This document shows positions 17,693 to 26,776 of a stretch of DNA of 64,000 nucleotides, one piece after another. The notes below the pieces were generated by a model. The model saw nothing but the letters and a program-made list of their open reading frames with translations, ran no database searches and was not told the DNA's origin. Positions within the stretch are counted from its first letter, which is position 1. The number at the start of each line of letters is the position of its first letter. A program made the translations under genes and the position numbers. Source of the DNA: Bacteroidia bacterium (GTDB taxonomy: Bacteria > Bacteroidota > Bacteroidia > SpSt-205); the NCBI GenBank assembly GCA_026414975.1, contig JAOAHZ010000001.1:373547-437546 (forward strand). Direction: 5' to 3'.

Positions 17693-17815
17693 AGCATGCC
17701 CCCTTAGCTAAGCTTTACAGACATTTACCTGACCCATGTTTAGACTGCTTCTGAACCAGAACTGGGAGGTGGTTAGCTGGTCCTATTCGGTCATCTTTTC
17801 TCTGCTTTTGTCTAT

Positions 17816-18355
17816 TCATAGAAAAGATAACCGATGTAAAGGCGATACACCATATGTTTTGATAGCAAGGCGGTGTGTAGGTGTGGGATAACCTTTATTA
17901 GCAGCCCAGTTGTAGAGGGGATAGTCTTTATGAAGGAGCTGCATGAGCTGGTCTCGGATTATCTTGGCTACAATAGAGGCAGCGGCTATTTCGGGGAAGG
18001 TTTGGTCGCCTCGTATATAAGTTTCTACGCCAGCTTGGCGGGGAGCGTGCGGGCCATCCACGCGGATTCGAGCTGGCGATAAAGGTAGGCTATCTATAGC
18101 CTCCTCCATACTAAGAAGGGTGGCGCGCAGGATGTTAAGACGGTCTATCACCTCAGGTCCTTGCATGCCGATGCCGATGAGTGCGCCAGCTTCCATTAGA
18201 CGATGAAATAGAAGGGCTCGCTGGGTAGGCGTGAGAGTCTTGCTATCTCGTAAGAGGGGATGAGTGAAGCCCTCAGGTAAAACTACGGCTGCGGCTACGA
18301 CTGGACCCGCTAAGGCGCCACGCCCTGCTTCGTCTACCCCAGCAATCCAGGGCAT
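17816..18355 (-). CDS. rnhB: ribonuclease HII
   Basis: Cleaves RNA in RNA-DNA hybrids and single ribonucleotides in DNA. The catalytic motif IAGVDEAGRGALAGPVVAAA is at the N-terminus, with the second acidic residue in LLRDSKTLTP and further motifs RVDGPHAP and AAASIVAKIIRD. The start is placed at 18355 (MPWIAGVDEAGRG) because a GACCTTTG box ends 7 bases before it and the longer frame would run into the divergent gene. That gives about 179 residues, slightly short for the family but with all catalytic residues. Confidence 0.92.
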   Translation of the reverse strand: MPWIAGVDEAGRGALAGPVVAAAVVLPEGFTHPLLRDSKTLTPTQRALLFHRLMEAGALIGIGMQGPEVIDRLNILRATLLSMEEAIDSLPLSPARIRVDGPHAPRQAGVETYIRGDQTFPEIAAASIVAKIIRDQLMQLLHKDYPLYNWAANKGYPTPTHRLAIKTYGVSPLHRLSFL

Positions 18356-18362
18356 AGTTCCA

Positions 18363-18388
18363 CAAAGGTCGGTTTCCTCGTACTTTTG
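18363..18388. promoter_or_regulatory. divergent -7 boxes for rnhB (-) and the thioesterase (+)
   Basis: Minus-strand GACCTTTG (18370-18363) faces rnhB with 7 bases to its ATG. Plus-strand TACTTTTG (18381-18388) faces the thioesterase with 4 bases to its ATG. Only 37 bases separate the two start codons, so each promoter's -33 region falls at or beyond the other's start. Confidence 0.55.
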
Positions 18389-18392
18389 ACGC

Positions 18393-18896
18393 ATGGACCC
18401 TAAGCCCCCCTCTCTCTCTTTTACGGTGCTAACTGAAATGGTTTTCCCCAATCACGCCAACGCCCTGGGAAACCTAATGGGAGGGCAGCTTTTATACTGG
18501 ATGGATATAGCTGCTGCTATTGCTGCTTATAGGCATTCACAGCGGGTATGCGTAACGGCTGCGGTGGATTATGTGAGCTTCCGTTCGGCTATCCGGGTGG
18601 GCGAGCTGCTCACCATAGAGGCTTATGTAACTCGCGCTTTCAATACCTCCATGGAGGTGTATCTACGCGTATATGCGCAGAGCCTACCTACGAATGAAAA
18701 AAGGCTATCTAACGAAGCCTATTACACCTTTGTAGCGATAGACCAGAGCGGCTGTCCCATTCCCGTTCCCCCTGTCGTACCTGAGACAGAGGAGGAGAAG
18801 CGACAATATGAAGGGGCGCTGCGTCGCCGAGAGATGCGACTGATTATGGCGGGTAAACTGGACCCCACCCAGGCTTCCACGCTTAAGCTCACCTGA
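18393..18896 (+). CDS. hotdog-fold acyl-CoA thioesterase (YciA/BFIT type)
   Basis: A 167-residue single-hotdog acyl-CoA hydrolase. Family features include VFPNHANALGNLMGGQLLYW, with conserved N and G residues around the catalytic Asp of WMDIAAAIAA, then VTAAVDYVSFRSAIRVGELL and the EVYLRVYAQSL strand. It releases free acids from acyl-CoA; chain-length preference cannot be read. Its stop overlaps dapD by one base (TGATG). Confidence 0.9.
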   Translation: MDPKPPSLSFTVLTEMVFPNHANALGNLMGGQLLYWMDIAAAIAAYRHSQRVCVTAAVDYVSFRSAIRVGELLTIEAYVTRAFNTSMEVYLRVYAQSLPTNEKRLSNEAYYTFVAIDQSGCPIPVPPVVPETEEEKRQYEGALRRREMRLIMAGKLDPTQASTLKLT

Positions 18897-19711
18897 TGTT
18901 CGACTTAGAGTCTATCATCCAAGAAGCCTGGGCCGACCCCGTGCGCCTGACCCAGCCCCCCTACCAAGAAGCGATAGAACAGGTCATAGCAGACCTGGAT
19001 GAAGGGCGACTGCGTTGTGCCGCCCCCGGGCCAGATGGAAACTGGATAGTACAGGAATGGGTAAAAAAAGCCATCTTGCTCTACTTTCGTTTGCGGAAAG
19101 CGGAGCCTATAACCGCTGGAAGCCTGCGTTTCAGAGATAAAATTCCCCTCAAGACTAAGTATCCCACTGATGTGCGGATTGTACCCCCTGGTGTGGTACG
19201 ATATGGCAGTTACGTAGCGCCGGGCGTGGTAGTTATGCCAGCTTATGTGAATATTGGTGCCTATGTGGGGGAAGGTACGATGATAGATACGTGGGCTACG
19301 ATTGGGTCTTGTGCGCAGATCGGCAAGGGGGTCCATATCAGTGGAGGCGTTGGGATAGGGGGGGTGTTGGAGCCGCCGCAGGCGCGCCCGGTGATTATAG
19401 AAGACGGAGCTTTTGTTGGTAGTCGATGCATCATTGTAGAGGGGGTGCAGGTGGGTGAAAAAGCTATCATCGGGGCAGGGACTATTCTCACTGCCAGTAT
19501 GCCTATCATAGATGTAACGCAGGAAAAGCCCGTGGAATACCGAGGTTATGTACCAGCTCGGGCGGTTGTAATCAGTGGCATGCGAGAGAAGGTTTTTTCA
19601 GCGGGACGATACGGGGTTCCTTGCGCCCTTATCATCGGTTGGCGGCGTTCAGAACACGATGATAAACTGGCTCTCAATGCGTTCCTTCGGGATCTGGATG
19701 TGCCTGTGTAG
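18896..19711 (+). CDS. dapD: tetrahydrodipicolinate N-succinyltransferase
   Basis: Transfers succinyl from succinyl-CoA to tetrahydrodipicolinate in lysine and diaminopimelate synthesis. An N-terminal helical domain is followed by a left-handed beta-helix of hexapeptide repeats (VRYGSYVAPGVVVMPAYVNI, GAYVGEGTMIDTWATIGSCA, GVGIGGVLEPPQARPVIIED). The length of 271 residues is standard. It supplies the succinylase branch of the diaminopimelate route. Confidence 0.95.
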   Translation: MFDLESIIQEAWADPVRLTQPPYQEAIEQVIADLDEGRLRCAAPGPDGNWIVQEWVKKAILLYFRLRKAEPITAGSLRFRDKIPLKTKYPTDVRIVPPGVVRYGSYVAPGVVVMPAYVNIGAYVGEGTMIDTWATIGSCAQIGKGVHISGGVGIGGVLEPPQARPVIIEDGAFVGSRCIIVEGVQVGEKAIIGAGTILTASMPIIDVTQEKPVEYRGYVPARAVVISGMREKVFSAGRYGVPCALIIGWRRSEHDDKLALNAFLRDLDVPV

Positions 19712-20279
19712 CTCATTGTGGGCTCAGTGGGGCGTGGGTCTCCTTTTTCAGGGGCGGTTTAACTACGCAACCGATAGAGGGGACCCCGTACCAGTGGGAT
19801 GGTTTTCTGATGCAGCCGTGGGCCTTCATGGGAAAAGCTATTGGTGGGGAGCAGGCTGGGAGGCCTCCCTCCTTTGGGTTTACAAAGGAGCTCCTGGAGA
19901 GGTACGCCTGCCTCTCGTCAATCAAGACTTCCACTCTGGACAAGTTACGGCCTACAAAGCCGTAGAGGGAGCATTTCGTTTCGGTCCGCGCTGGAAGGTA
20001 TTCTACCCTAAAACGGGTTTGGTTGTCGGCTATCGGTATCAGCAGCGAGGGCTCAGTACCCATCCAACTCGTTCCGTCAACCGCTGGTATGGTTTTGTGC
20101 CGATTGGCTTGACCGTAGAACTGCCCGTTCAGTTTGGCACGACGGGATTGAGTGCTTACTATGAGATCGGCGTTTCCAATATATTGCAGCGTCCCCCTAC
20201 AGGGGGGGGAGTGTACGAGGGAGCGAAGTTACGACGACTGCTTTTTGAGATTCATGTAATGTGGGGTGAAACTCGCTAA
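19677..20279 (+). CDS. exported protein, probably a small outer-membrane barrel
   Basis: A protein of about 200 residues with a signal peptide (MRSFGIWMCLCSSLWAQ). The mature part has alternating aromatic and polar strands typical of outer-membrane beta-barrels (WGVGLLFQGRFNY, SYWWGAGWEASLLWV, TGLVVGYRYQQRGL). No named family is recognised. The start is chosen at ATG 19677, overlapping dapD by 35 bases in another frame; ATG 19659 and 19698 are alternatives. Confidence 0.6.
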   Translation: MRSFGIWMCLCSSLWAQWGVGLLFQGRFNYATDRGDPVPVGWFSDAAVGLHGKSYWWGAGWEASLLWVYKGAPGEVRLPLVNQDFHSGQVTAYKAVEGAFRFGPRWKVFYPKTGLVVGYRYQQRGLSTHPTRSVNRWYGFVPIGLTVELPVQFGTTGLSAYYEIGVSNILQRPPTGGGVYEGAKLRRLLFEIHVMWGETR

Positions 20280-20287
20280 AGTTCCTT

Positions 20288-20295
20288 TATCTTTG
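20288..20295 (+). promoter_or_regulatory. -7 promoter box TATCTTTG
   Basis: Exact TAnnTTTG match ending 4 bases before ATG 20300, next to the stop of the preceding gene. Confidence 0.6.
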
Positions 20296-20299
20296 CAGC

Positions 20300-21805
20300 A
20301 TGAGTATCAAAAGCCGATTGGATGCAGAGCTACGGACTCAAGCTCTTCTGGCGGGTGGAGTGGAGCTACTGGCGTGGGATCAAGAGGTGTGCATGCCTCC
20401 AGCCGGGGTTCAAGGGCGGGCGAGTCTTATAGGGGTTTTAGCCACTTTGGTACATCAGCGGGTTGTTGAGACTATCTTGCCTCTCCTTAGAGAGGCTGAA
20501 AGCGATCCCAACTTAGACCCAGAAACTCAGGCGGAAATACGCATTTTATTGGAAGATGCCGAGATGATAGAAAAGCTCCCGGCAGATTTAGTGCGTGCTC
20601 TGTCAGAAGCGGCGAGTTTAGCTCAACAGGCTTGGGCTCAAGCTCGCCATCAGTCGGACTTTGATAGCTTTCGCCCACACCTGGAGAAGCTCGTTCATCT
20701 GTCTCGGGAGAAAGCCGCTGCTTTGGGATACACTCAGGAGCCTTATGAAGCCCTCCTTCGTTTATATGAGCGCAGCACCAACCCCCAGCAAGTTGAAGCT
20801 ATCTTTGCCGAGCTGCGTCCTTTCCTAATAGAAACTGTAAGGCTTTGTCAGGCAAATCCTGTGTCGGGTTTAGAGGGTGTCTCTCTAAGCCTATCAGCTT
20901 CCGACCAAAGGTCTTTGATTCGTGAGGTCGTAAGCCGGCTGGGATATGATTTGAATCGGGGTCGCATAGATGAGTCCAATCATCCCTTCTGCACAGGCAT
21001 CAACCCCGATGATGTGCGCATTACAGTCCGAATCTATGAGGATGATTTGACAATGGCTTTAGGGTCTGCGCTTCATGAGATGGGACATGCTTTGTATGAA
21101 CAGGGGCTTCCCCGAGAGCCGTTGGGTTGGCCTCGTACGCATTCTGCTTCCCTAAGCGTGCATGAATCGCAGTCTCGCTTCTGGGAGAACCACATTGGCG
21201 CTTCCCTGGGTTTTTGGACTTTCCTTTATCAGAAGGTGCTGCCTGCTTATCAACCGGCTTGGCTGGATGAGTACTCTCCGCTCACCCTGACTCGTCGTGT
21301 CAATCGAATCCAGCCCGGGCTCATTCGCATCCAGTCAGATGAAGTGAGCTATCACCTGCATATTCTGTTGCGCTTTGAGCTTGAGCGGGCTCTCATCAAC
21401 GGCGATTTATCGGTGCGGGATCTTCCCGCTGCATGGAATGAAAAAGTCAAAGCCTATTTAGGGCTAACTGTGCCTAACGATGCCCAAGGCGTACTTCAAG
21501 ATATTCATTGGTCTATGGGCAGCTTTGGGTATTTTCCTACTTACTCCTTAGGGAGTCTGCTGGCAGCCCAGTTAGCCGAATCGCTCACTCAGACCTATCC
21601 TGATTGGGAAGACCAGCTTAGGGAGGGGGACGGGAGCCTTCCGCTCCATTGGATGAGGGAGCATATTCATCAGTACGGGGGGCGTTATCGCATGCAAGAG
21701 TTGTGTGAAAAAGCCACGGGAGCTCCTCTTTCTCCTAAGCCATTCATTCGGTACATTCAGCGCAAGGCAGCTCAGCTTTACGAAGGCCTCGCTATCCCTG
21801 CGTGA
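20300..21805 (+). CDS. M32-family (Taq-type) metallocarboxypeptidase
   Basis: A 501-residue cytoplasmic zinc carboxypeptidase that removes C-terminal amino acids from peptides. The N-terminal LLAWDQEVCMPP motif and the zinc site HEMGH at residues 259-263 with the downstream HESQSRFWEN segment are diagnostic. The helical C-terminus (RRVNRIQPGLIRIQSDEVSY) also fits. It overlaps the ABC exporter gene by 4 bases. Confidence 0.94.
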   Translation: MSIKSRLDAELRTQALLAGGVELLAWDQEVCMPPAGVQGRASLIGVLATLVHQRVVETILPLLREAESDPNLDPETQAEIRILLEDAEMIEKLPADLVRALSEAASLAQQAWAQARHQSDFDSFRPHLEKLVHLSREKAAALGYTQEPYEALLRLYERSTNPQQVEAIFAELRPFLIETVRLCQANPVSGLEGVSLSLSASDQRSLIREVVSRLGYDLNRGRIDESNHPFCTGINPDDVRITVRIYEDDLTMALGSALHEMGHALYEQGLPREPLGWPRTHSASLSVHESQSRFWENHIGASLGFWTFLYQKVLPAYQPAWLDEYSPLTLTRRVNRIQPGLIRIQSDEVSYHLHILLRFELERALINGDLSVRDLPAAWNEKVKAYLGLTVPNDAQGVLQDIHWSMGSFGYFPTYSLGSLLAAQLAESLTQTYPDWEDQLREGDGSLPLHWMREHIHQYGGRYRMQELCEKATGAPLSPKPFIRYIQRKAAQLYEGLAIPA

Positions 21806-23445
21806 AGACCTCTTCGGTATTCCTTCGGCTTGCCCATATTCTACTAAGAGAGGGACGGGTCTTCTGGGTAGCATTTAGCCTAGTCACGCTTGCTTCTTTC
21901 TTCCAGCCCTTGCGTCCCTATCTCTACCGCTATGTCATAGACTATCCGCTCCGTTCGGGAGATATTCAAGCTTTATGGGGATGGGGAGCTATTCTGATTG
22001 GGACTACACTCTTTCATGCCATTATCCAGCGAGCTCAGATTCTTTTCACTCAGCGTTTAGCATGGAATGTAGCGCGCCGGCTTCGTCAGGCGCTATTCTC
22101 TAAAGTACTTCGTCTCTCTATCCCCAGCATAGAAAAATATCCCACTGGCATTCTCTATACCCGTACGCTTACAGATACCCAGACGCTCCAAAGTACCCTG
22201 GCTGAAACTATCCTCGTTATAGCTGGAGAACTTTTACAGCTCCTCTTTCTTATCGGGCTTATGCTGCTTGTGGATGTACAGCTAACCTTAGTTACGCTTA
22301 TGGTCATGCCCTTAGGTATGTGGGCCTCTCGGTACTTTTCTCAAAAAATCCGAGAGAGTTTTTCTAAGGTACGCCTTTACATCGCCCGCATGAACGGCTA
22401 TCTCCAAGACCTTATTCAAAGCCGAGAGCTGACCGATAGTACGGGCAGCGAGCCCTCTCTATGGCAGCGGTTTCGTCGTTTGAACCGCCTTTACTACCTC
22501 AGCTATAGACGGGTCGTAGGTTATTTTGCTTGGTTTTTTCCTACGATGGAGACGGTTACTCTAATAGGGCTTAGTGCGGTACTTCTGGTTGGTGCTTACT
22601 TAGTCCAGCGGGGGGAAACCACTGTAGGAGCGGTTGTGGCTTTTACCCTGTATCAACAGCTCTTCTTTCGGCCTTTTCGGATTATTGCAGATCAGGTCAA
22701 TAGCCTTCAAATGGGGCTTGTAAGCGCTGATAGGATATTTCGCCTTTTAGACCAAGGAGGAGAAGAGAAGGCAGGAGGCGAAGTCCCTTCCACACCGCCT
22801 CCTTATGAAGTTTCTATTCGGAATGTGTCATTCGGCTATAAAGCTGATCAGCCTGTGATTGAGGGGCTTACACTTCATTTCTCCCCTGGGCGAGTGTATG
22901 GAATTACGGCACCGACGGGCAGCGGGAAAAGCACGCTGTTCTACCTTATCTTAGGATACTACGAGCCTCAGCAGGGGGATATTCGTATAGGGGGACTTCC
23001 CGTATCTCGCTGGGATAAGAGAAGACTGCGTGAGTTGGTTGCTTATATTCCTCAAGAACCTGTGCTTTTTGAGGGGACGCTTCGAGAAAATCTCACCCTC
23101 TACGATAACATCCCAGATGAAGCGATATGGGCAAGCGCTGAGAAGTTAGGTATCACGGCATATGTGAGGGGTTGGAGTTTAGACCAGTTCGTAGGAGCGG
23201 GAGGGACGGCTTTCTCCGCAGGGGAGAAGCAGGTAATAGCCTTGTGGCGTGCAGCTCTCCGAAAGCCAGCTATCTGGATATTGGATGAACCCACCGCTCA
23301 TATAGATCCTCAGACGGAGGCTCTTATTTATCAGCGCCTTCGTCCTTTAGCTAAGGAGGCGATAGTTCTGGTGGTTACACACCGTCCCGAGGCGCGCCAT
23401 TACTGCGATGAAATCCTCTCTCTCGTTGCCACCCATGCAGCCTGA
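21802..23445 (+). CDS. ABC exporter, fused membrane and ATPase domains (MsbA/LmrA type)
   Basis: A 547-residue half-transporter. Residues 1-310 hold about six transmembrane helices (for example VFWVAFSLVTLASFF and LLQLLFLIGLMLLVDVQLTLV). The C-terminal ATPase has Walker A TAPTGSGKST, a degenerate signature FSAGEKQVIALWRAAL, and Walker B IWILDEPTAHIDP. It probably works as a homodimer exporting a lipid or peptide. It begins with GTG overlapping the peptidase stop (GTGA) and overlaps the GT2 gene by 11 bases. The substrate is unknown. Confidence 0.88.
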   Translation: MKTSSVFLRLAHILLREGRVFWVAFSLVTLASFFQPLRPYLYRYVIDYPLRSGDIQALWGWGAILIGTTLFHAIIQRAQILFTQRLAWNVARRLRQALFSKVLRLSIPSIEKYPTGILYTRTLTDTQTLQSTLAETILVIAGELLQLLFLIGLMLLVDVQLTLVTLMVMPLGMWASRYFSQKIRESFSKVRLYIARMNGYLQDLIQSRELTDSTGSEPSLWQRFRRLNRLYYLSYRRVVGYFAWFFPTMETVTLIGLSAVLLVGAYLVQRGETTVGAVVAFTLYQQLFFRPFRIIADQVNSLQMGLVSADRIFRLLDQGGEEKAGGEVPSTPPPYEVSIRNVSFGYKADQPVIEGLTLHFSPGRVYGITAPTGSGKSTLFYLILGYYEPQQGDIRIGGLPVSRWDKRRLRELVAYIPQEPVLFEGTLRENLTLYDNIPDEAIWASAEKLGITAYVRGWSLDQFVGAGGTAFSAGEKQVIALWRAALRKPAIWILDEPTAHIDPQTEALIYQRLRPLAKEAIVLVVTHRPEARHYCDEILSLVATHAA

Positions 23446-24232
23446 ACACTGGGTCGTCTTGCCTACCTACAACGAATCGGACAACATACGCTCTATGCTG
23501 GATGCCTTACGTCAGCTTCCCTTAGCTGTTGGTGTGCTGGTGGTGGATGACAACTCGCCCGATGGAACGGGAGATTTGGTACTCGCTTATAAGCGAGAGC
23601 AACCTACTTTTCCGGTGGAGCTCCTTCATCGTCCAAACAAGGAAGGTCTTGGGCGGGCCTATGAAGCGGGCTTCCGTTGGATCCTTCAAAATACCTCCGC
23701 TGCTTACATCTACGAAATGGATGCCGATTTTAGCCATCCCCCTGCGTACCTCCCACGCTTGGCGGAGGCTCTGAGGGAAGCTGACATGGCGGTTGGTTCT
23801 CGATACATCCAAGGCATCAATGTAGTGAACTGGCCTCTTAGTCGCATCCTGCTGAGCTATGGGGCAAGCTGGTACGTCCGACTCATCACAGGCATGCCTA
23901 TAAAGGACCCTACAGCCGGCTTTATAGGATATAGACGATGGCTGTTGGAGCGGATTTTATCGGTAGGGCCAGTGCGGTTCAAGGGCTATGCATTCCAGAT
24001 AGAGATGAAATACAAAGCTCTCTTGGCGGGGGCTCGGGTGGTAGAGGTGCCGATTGTCTTCGTAGAGCGGATAGCGGGTAGGTCTAAGATGAGCCGACAA
24101 GTTATCCAAGAAGCTATATGGGGGGTGGTCTGGCTGCGGATGCAGCGTCAGCGGCTCAAGAGCTTACTCAAACAGGAATCCATTCCCACAGAAAGCGGGG
24201 TTGTTTCCACTTCTCTTTCAGAGAGAGAGTAG
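23435..24232 (+). CDS. polyprenol-phosphate mannosyltransferase-like GT2
   Basis: A GT-A glycosyltransferase of 265 residues resembling dolichol-phosphate mannosyltransferase; it would load a sugar onto a polyprenyl phosphate. Motifs are VVLPTYNESDNIRSML, VVDDNSPDGTGDLV, the DXD-type YEMDADFSHPP, and KDPTAGFIGYRRW. No C-terminal membrane domain is present, as in soluble DPM1-type enzymes. The start at 23435 gives an 11-base overlap; ATG 23408 is possible. Its 3' end overlaps convergently with holB by 65 bases. Confidence 0.88.
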   Translation: MQPEHWVVLPTYNESDNIRSMLDALRQLPLAVGVLVVDDNSPDGTGDLVLAYKREQPTFPVELLHRPNKEGLGRAYEAGFRWILQNTSAAYIYEMDADFSHPPAYLPRLAEALREADMAVGSRYIQGINVVNWPLSRILLSYGASWYVRLITGMPIKDPTAGFIGYRRWLLERILSVGPVRFKGYAFQIEMKYKALLAGARVVEVPIVFVERIAGRSKMSRQVIQEAIWGVVWLRMQRQRLKSLLKQESIPTESGVVSTSLSERE

Positions 24233-25196
24233 CCTCCCACAAAAGCAAAGCGGGCTGTAGGTTCGCTTCTACCCCTTCAGCAATGCGAAGAAGGATATCC
24301 ATGCCGATAGCTTTTTGGGCAACGGTCAGTTCGGGATGTTCTCTAACTAAAATAGCTCCCATGACGAGCACTTCCCCGAGCTGAGGGGCTTGGAGGAGCT
24401 CCTCAATAGCTGGACTGGGGTCTGCTTCAGGCTGAAGAAGGGTTCGCAACCAAGTCTGCAGGGATCGGATGGATTTCTCCATGGAGGCATCCCTAAGGCG
24501 GCGCAGACGGCCGTAACTCCCTTGAGCTAAAATGATCATAGGGGTAGGTAAGGGAGCTCCAGCAAGTTGTTCCAGTTGGGTTTTGGATAAAGGCGGGAAC
24601 CTCCAGGTCTGACAGCGGGACCGTAAGGTGACGGGTAGAGTATCAGCTTGATTCGTGAGAAAAATAAATAGCGTGCGGGCAGGAGGCTCCTCTATGATTT
24701 TGAGAAGGGCATTAGCCGCTTGTCGGGTAAGGGTCTCTGCGTGCCAGAACCACACCACTCGCCAAGTTTTACCTGGGCTGACTAAACTCAATTCCTCATG
24801 AAGACGGCGTACTGTGTCTACGCCTAACGAAAGGCTACCCTTAGCCCCTGATAGAGCCAGTTCCCACTCAGACAGCAAGAGGAAGGGATTGTTTAGCAGA
24901 GTTTGCCGAAATCGTTGCACACCTTCTTCCAGCGAGCCTTTTCCTCCCGTGGGAACCAGAAGTAAGAGGTTAGGATGCTCTAATCTATCCACGAGTTGGC
25001 AGTTCCTACAAGTGCCACAGGGTTCCACTGGGTCTCCCTGACTACATAAAAGCGCTTTTGTAAGCATCCACGCTGCAGCGGTTTTACCTACGCCTTCTAT
25101 CCCTTTCCAAAGCAAGGCAGGAGGGATACGGTCTGGGAAAAGAGAACGCCACTGAGCTTTAACCTCAGGGGCGTGGGGTACATCTATCCATCGCAC
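24168..25196 (-). CDS. holB: DNA polymerase III delta' subunit
   Basis: Clamp-loader subunit of the replicase. The AAA+ domain has Walker [15 protein letters not shown], a zinc-binding cluster ([10 protein letters not shown]), and the conserved [14 protein letters not shown] and [14 protein letters not shown] motifs, where SRC is the sensor 1 signature. It has 342 residues. It starts with GTG at 25196, which has a GACCTTTG box 4 bases upstream; no better ATG exists. Divergent from ahcY. Confidence 0.9.
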   Translation of the reverse strand: MRWIDVPHAPEVKAQWRSLFPDRIPPALLWKGIEGVGKTAAAWMLTKALLCSQGDPVEPCGTCRNCQLVDRLEHPNLLLLVPTGGKGSLEEGVQRFRQTLLNNPFLLLSEWELALSGAKGSLSLGVDTVRRLHEELSLVSPGKTWRVVWFWHAETLTRQAANALLKIIEEPPARTLFIFLTNQADTLPVTLRSRCQTWRFPPLSKTQLEQLAGAPLPTPMIILAQGSYGRLRRLRDASMEKSIRSLQTWLRTLLQPEADPSPAIEELLQAPQLGEVLVMGAILVREHPELTVAQKAIGMDILLRIAEGVEANLQPALLLWEATLSLKEKWKQPRFLWEWIPV

Positions 25197-25200
25197 GACC

Positions 25201-25208
25201 CAAAGGTC
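25201..25208 (-). promoter_or_regulatory. -7-like box GACCTTTG for holB
   Basis: One mismatch to TAnnTTTG, ending 4 bases before the GTG start at 25196. Confidence 0.45.
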
Positions 25209-25263
25209 AGCATTCTATGCTATATGCAGCTAATCGGCAAGCTGTATTTTGTTGGTCGTGTCG

Positions 25264-25271
25264 TACCTTTG
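25264..25271 (+). promoter_or_regulatory. -7 promoter box TACCTTTG for ahcY
   Basis: Exact match ending 8 bases before ATG 25280. It supports that start over the in-frame positions upstream, which would put the box inside the gene. Confidence 0.6.
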
Positions 25272-25279
25272 CTATCCGT

Positions 25280-26590
25280 ATGGTTACGACAACGCACCAA
25301 GATTTCAAGGTAGCGGACCTCTCGTTGGCTGAGTGGGGACGCCGAGAGATTCGCTTGGCTGAAGCTGAAATGCCTGGACTGATGGCGATTCGAGAGCGTT
25401 ATCGCGATAGCAAACCGCTCCGAGGTGCCCGTATCGCAGGCTGCCTTCATATGACCATAGAGACGGCGGTTCTCATAGAAACGCTCGTAGATTTAGGAGC
25501 GGAGGTTCGCTGGTCTTCTTGCAATCCTTTCTCTACCCAGGATCATGCAGCTGCAGCCATAGCTGCAGCGGGCATTCCCGTTTTTGCGTGGAAAGGGCAA
25601 ACGGAAGAAGAGTACTGGTGGTGCATAGAACAAACCCTGTACTTCGGGAGTAAAGATCGTCCTCTCAATATGATCTTGGATGATGGAGGCGACCTAACTT
25701 GGCTGATTATGGAAAAGTACCCTGAGCTAGCGAAAAGTGTAAAGGGTGTTTCCGAAGAAACGACCACAGGTGTGCGGCGATTATATGAATACGCTGCTCA
25801 AGGACGCTTACCTTTTCCGGCTATTAATGTGAATGACTCCGTGACGAAGTCTAAGTTTGATAACATATACGGGTGCCGTGAGTCGGCTGTAGATGCGGTG
25901 CGGCGTGCAACGGGTATCATGATAGCTGGCAAAACGGTGGTCGTCGCTGGCTATGGCGACGTTGGAGCCGGTACAGCTCAAGCGTTTGCTGGAGCAGGAG
26001 CTCAGGTTATCGTTACAGAGATTGATCCTATTTGTGCCCTTCAGGCAGTAATGGATGGCTTCCGAGTGATGAAGATGGATAATGCTGTCCCTCTTGCTGA
26101 TATTATCATCACCGCTACTGGCAATAGAGATGTGGTCGTGGGACGGCACTTCTTAGCCATGAAGGATAAAGCTATTGTAGGTAACATCGGGCACTTTGAC
26201 TTGGAGATAGATGTTGCTTGGCTCAATAAGCACTACGGCCATACCAAATACACCATCAAGCCGTATGTAGATGTCTATAATGTGGAAGGCAAGGAGATCA
26301 TCCTTTTAGCTGAAGGTCGCCTTATGAATCTTGCTTGTGCTGAGGGGCATCCTTCCTTTGTCATGTCCTGTTCGTTCTCTAATCAAGTTCTGGCCCAGAT
26401 TGAGCTGTGGACGCGAGGCGAGCAGTATGAGAATAAAGTTTACACGCTACCGAAGCATCTGGATGAGATGGTGGCTCGCCTTCATCTTGAGAAGTTAGGA
26501 GCAGAGTTAGATGAGCTGACACCTGAACAGGCAGCGTATATTGGGGTCCCTATAGAAGGTCCCTACAAGCCCGAGTGGTATCGGTATTAG
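25280..26590 (+). CDS. ahcY: adenosylhomocysteinase (SAH hydrolase)
   Basis: Splits S-adenosylhomocysteine into adenosine and homocysteine in the methyl cycle. Of about 436 residues, the substrate domain has [19 protein letters not shown] and [15 protein letters not shown]. The NAD domain has [17 protein letters not shown], and [19 protein letters not shown] and the C-terminal KPEWYRY are family hallmarks. A strong GC-rich hairpin follows the stop. No SAH riboswitch-like structure is apparent in the short upstream region. Confidence 0.96.
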   Translation: MVTTTHQDFKVADLSLAEWGRREIRLAEAEMPGLMAIRERYRDSKPLRGARIAGCLHMTIETAVLIETLVDLGAEVRWSSCNPFSTQDHAAAAIAAAGIPVFAWKGQTEEEYWWCIEQTLYFGSKDRPLNMILDDGGDLTWLIMEKYPELAKSVKGVSEETTTGVRRLYEYAAQGRLPFPAINVNDSVTKSKFDNIYGCRESAVDAVRRATGIMIAGKTVVVAGYGDVGAGTAQAFAGAGAQVIVTEIDPICALQAVMDGFRVMKMDNAVPLADIIITATGNRDVVVGRHFLAMKDKAIVGNIGHFDLEIDVAWLNKHYGHTKYTIKPYVDVYNVEGKEIILLAEGRLMNLACAEGHPSFVMSCSFSNQVLAQIELWTRGEQYENKVYTLPKHLDEMVARLHLEKLGAELDELTPEQAAYIGVPIEGPYKPEWYRY

Positions 26591-26598
26591 GGGGGCGG

Positions 26599-26641
26599 TT
26601 GGGGGGGGCGCCAGCGCCTTCGGCGCTGGCGCCCCCCCCAA
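26599..26641. repeat. 43-base perfect palindrome, probable bidirectional terminator
   Basis: Two perfect 20-base arms (TTGGGGGGGGCGCCAGCGCC and its complement) around a TTC loop, between the convergent ahcY and dnaJ. No T-run follows. The inner GCGCCAGCGCC-loop-GGCGCTGGCGC core and overall size are shared with the element at 53183-53225. The remaining 135 bases up to dnaJ contain nothing convincing. Confidence 0.75.
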
Positions 26642-26776
26642 CAAAGCCTAACAATCATTCCCCTTCTCTACTCTTCAGGTTATGCACTCAATAGAGCTCC
26701 TTGACTTACCTAAGCCCCCCTTTGGTCCACAGGCTAAACAGCATCCTCAATCATCCTTGCGACCCTCCTGTTGAGA

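Noticed and set aside
22800-23445. Idea that the ABC exporter is defective because its signature is not LSGGQ
   Set aside because: Walker A, Walker B and the H-region are intact, and FSAGEKQ is within the range seen in functional exporters.
26682-26774. 30-codon open frame between the palindrome and dnaJ
   Set aside because: No promoter box, no signal peptide or motif, proline-rich random-looking composition; probably chance.
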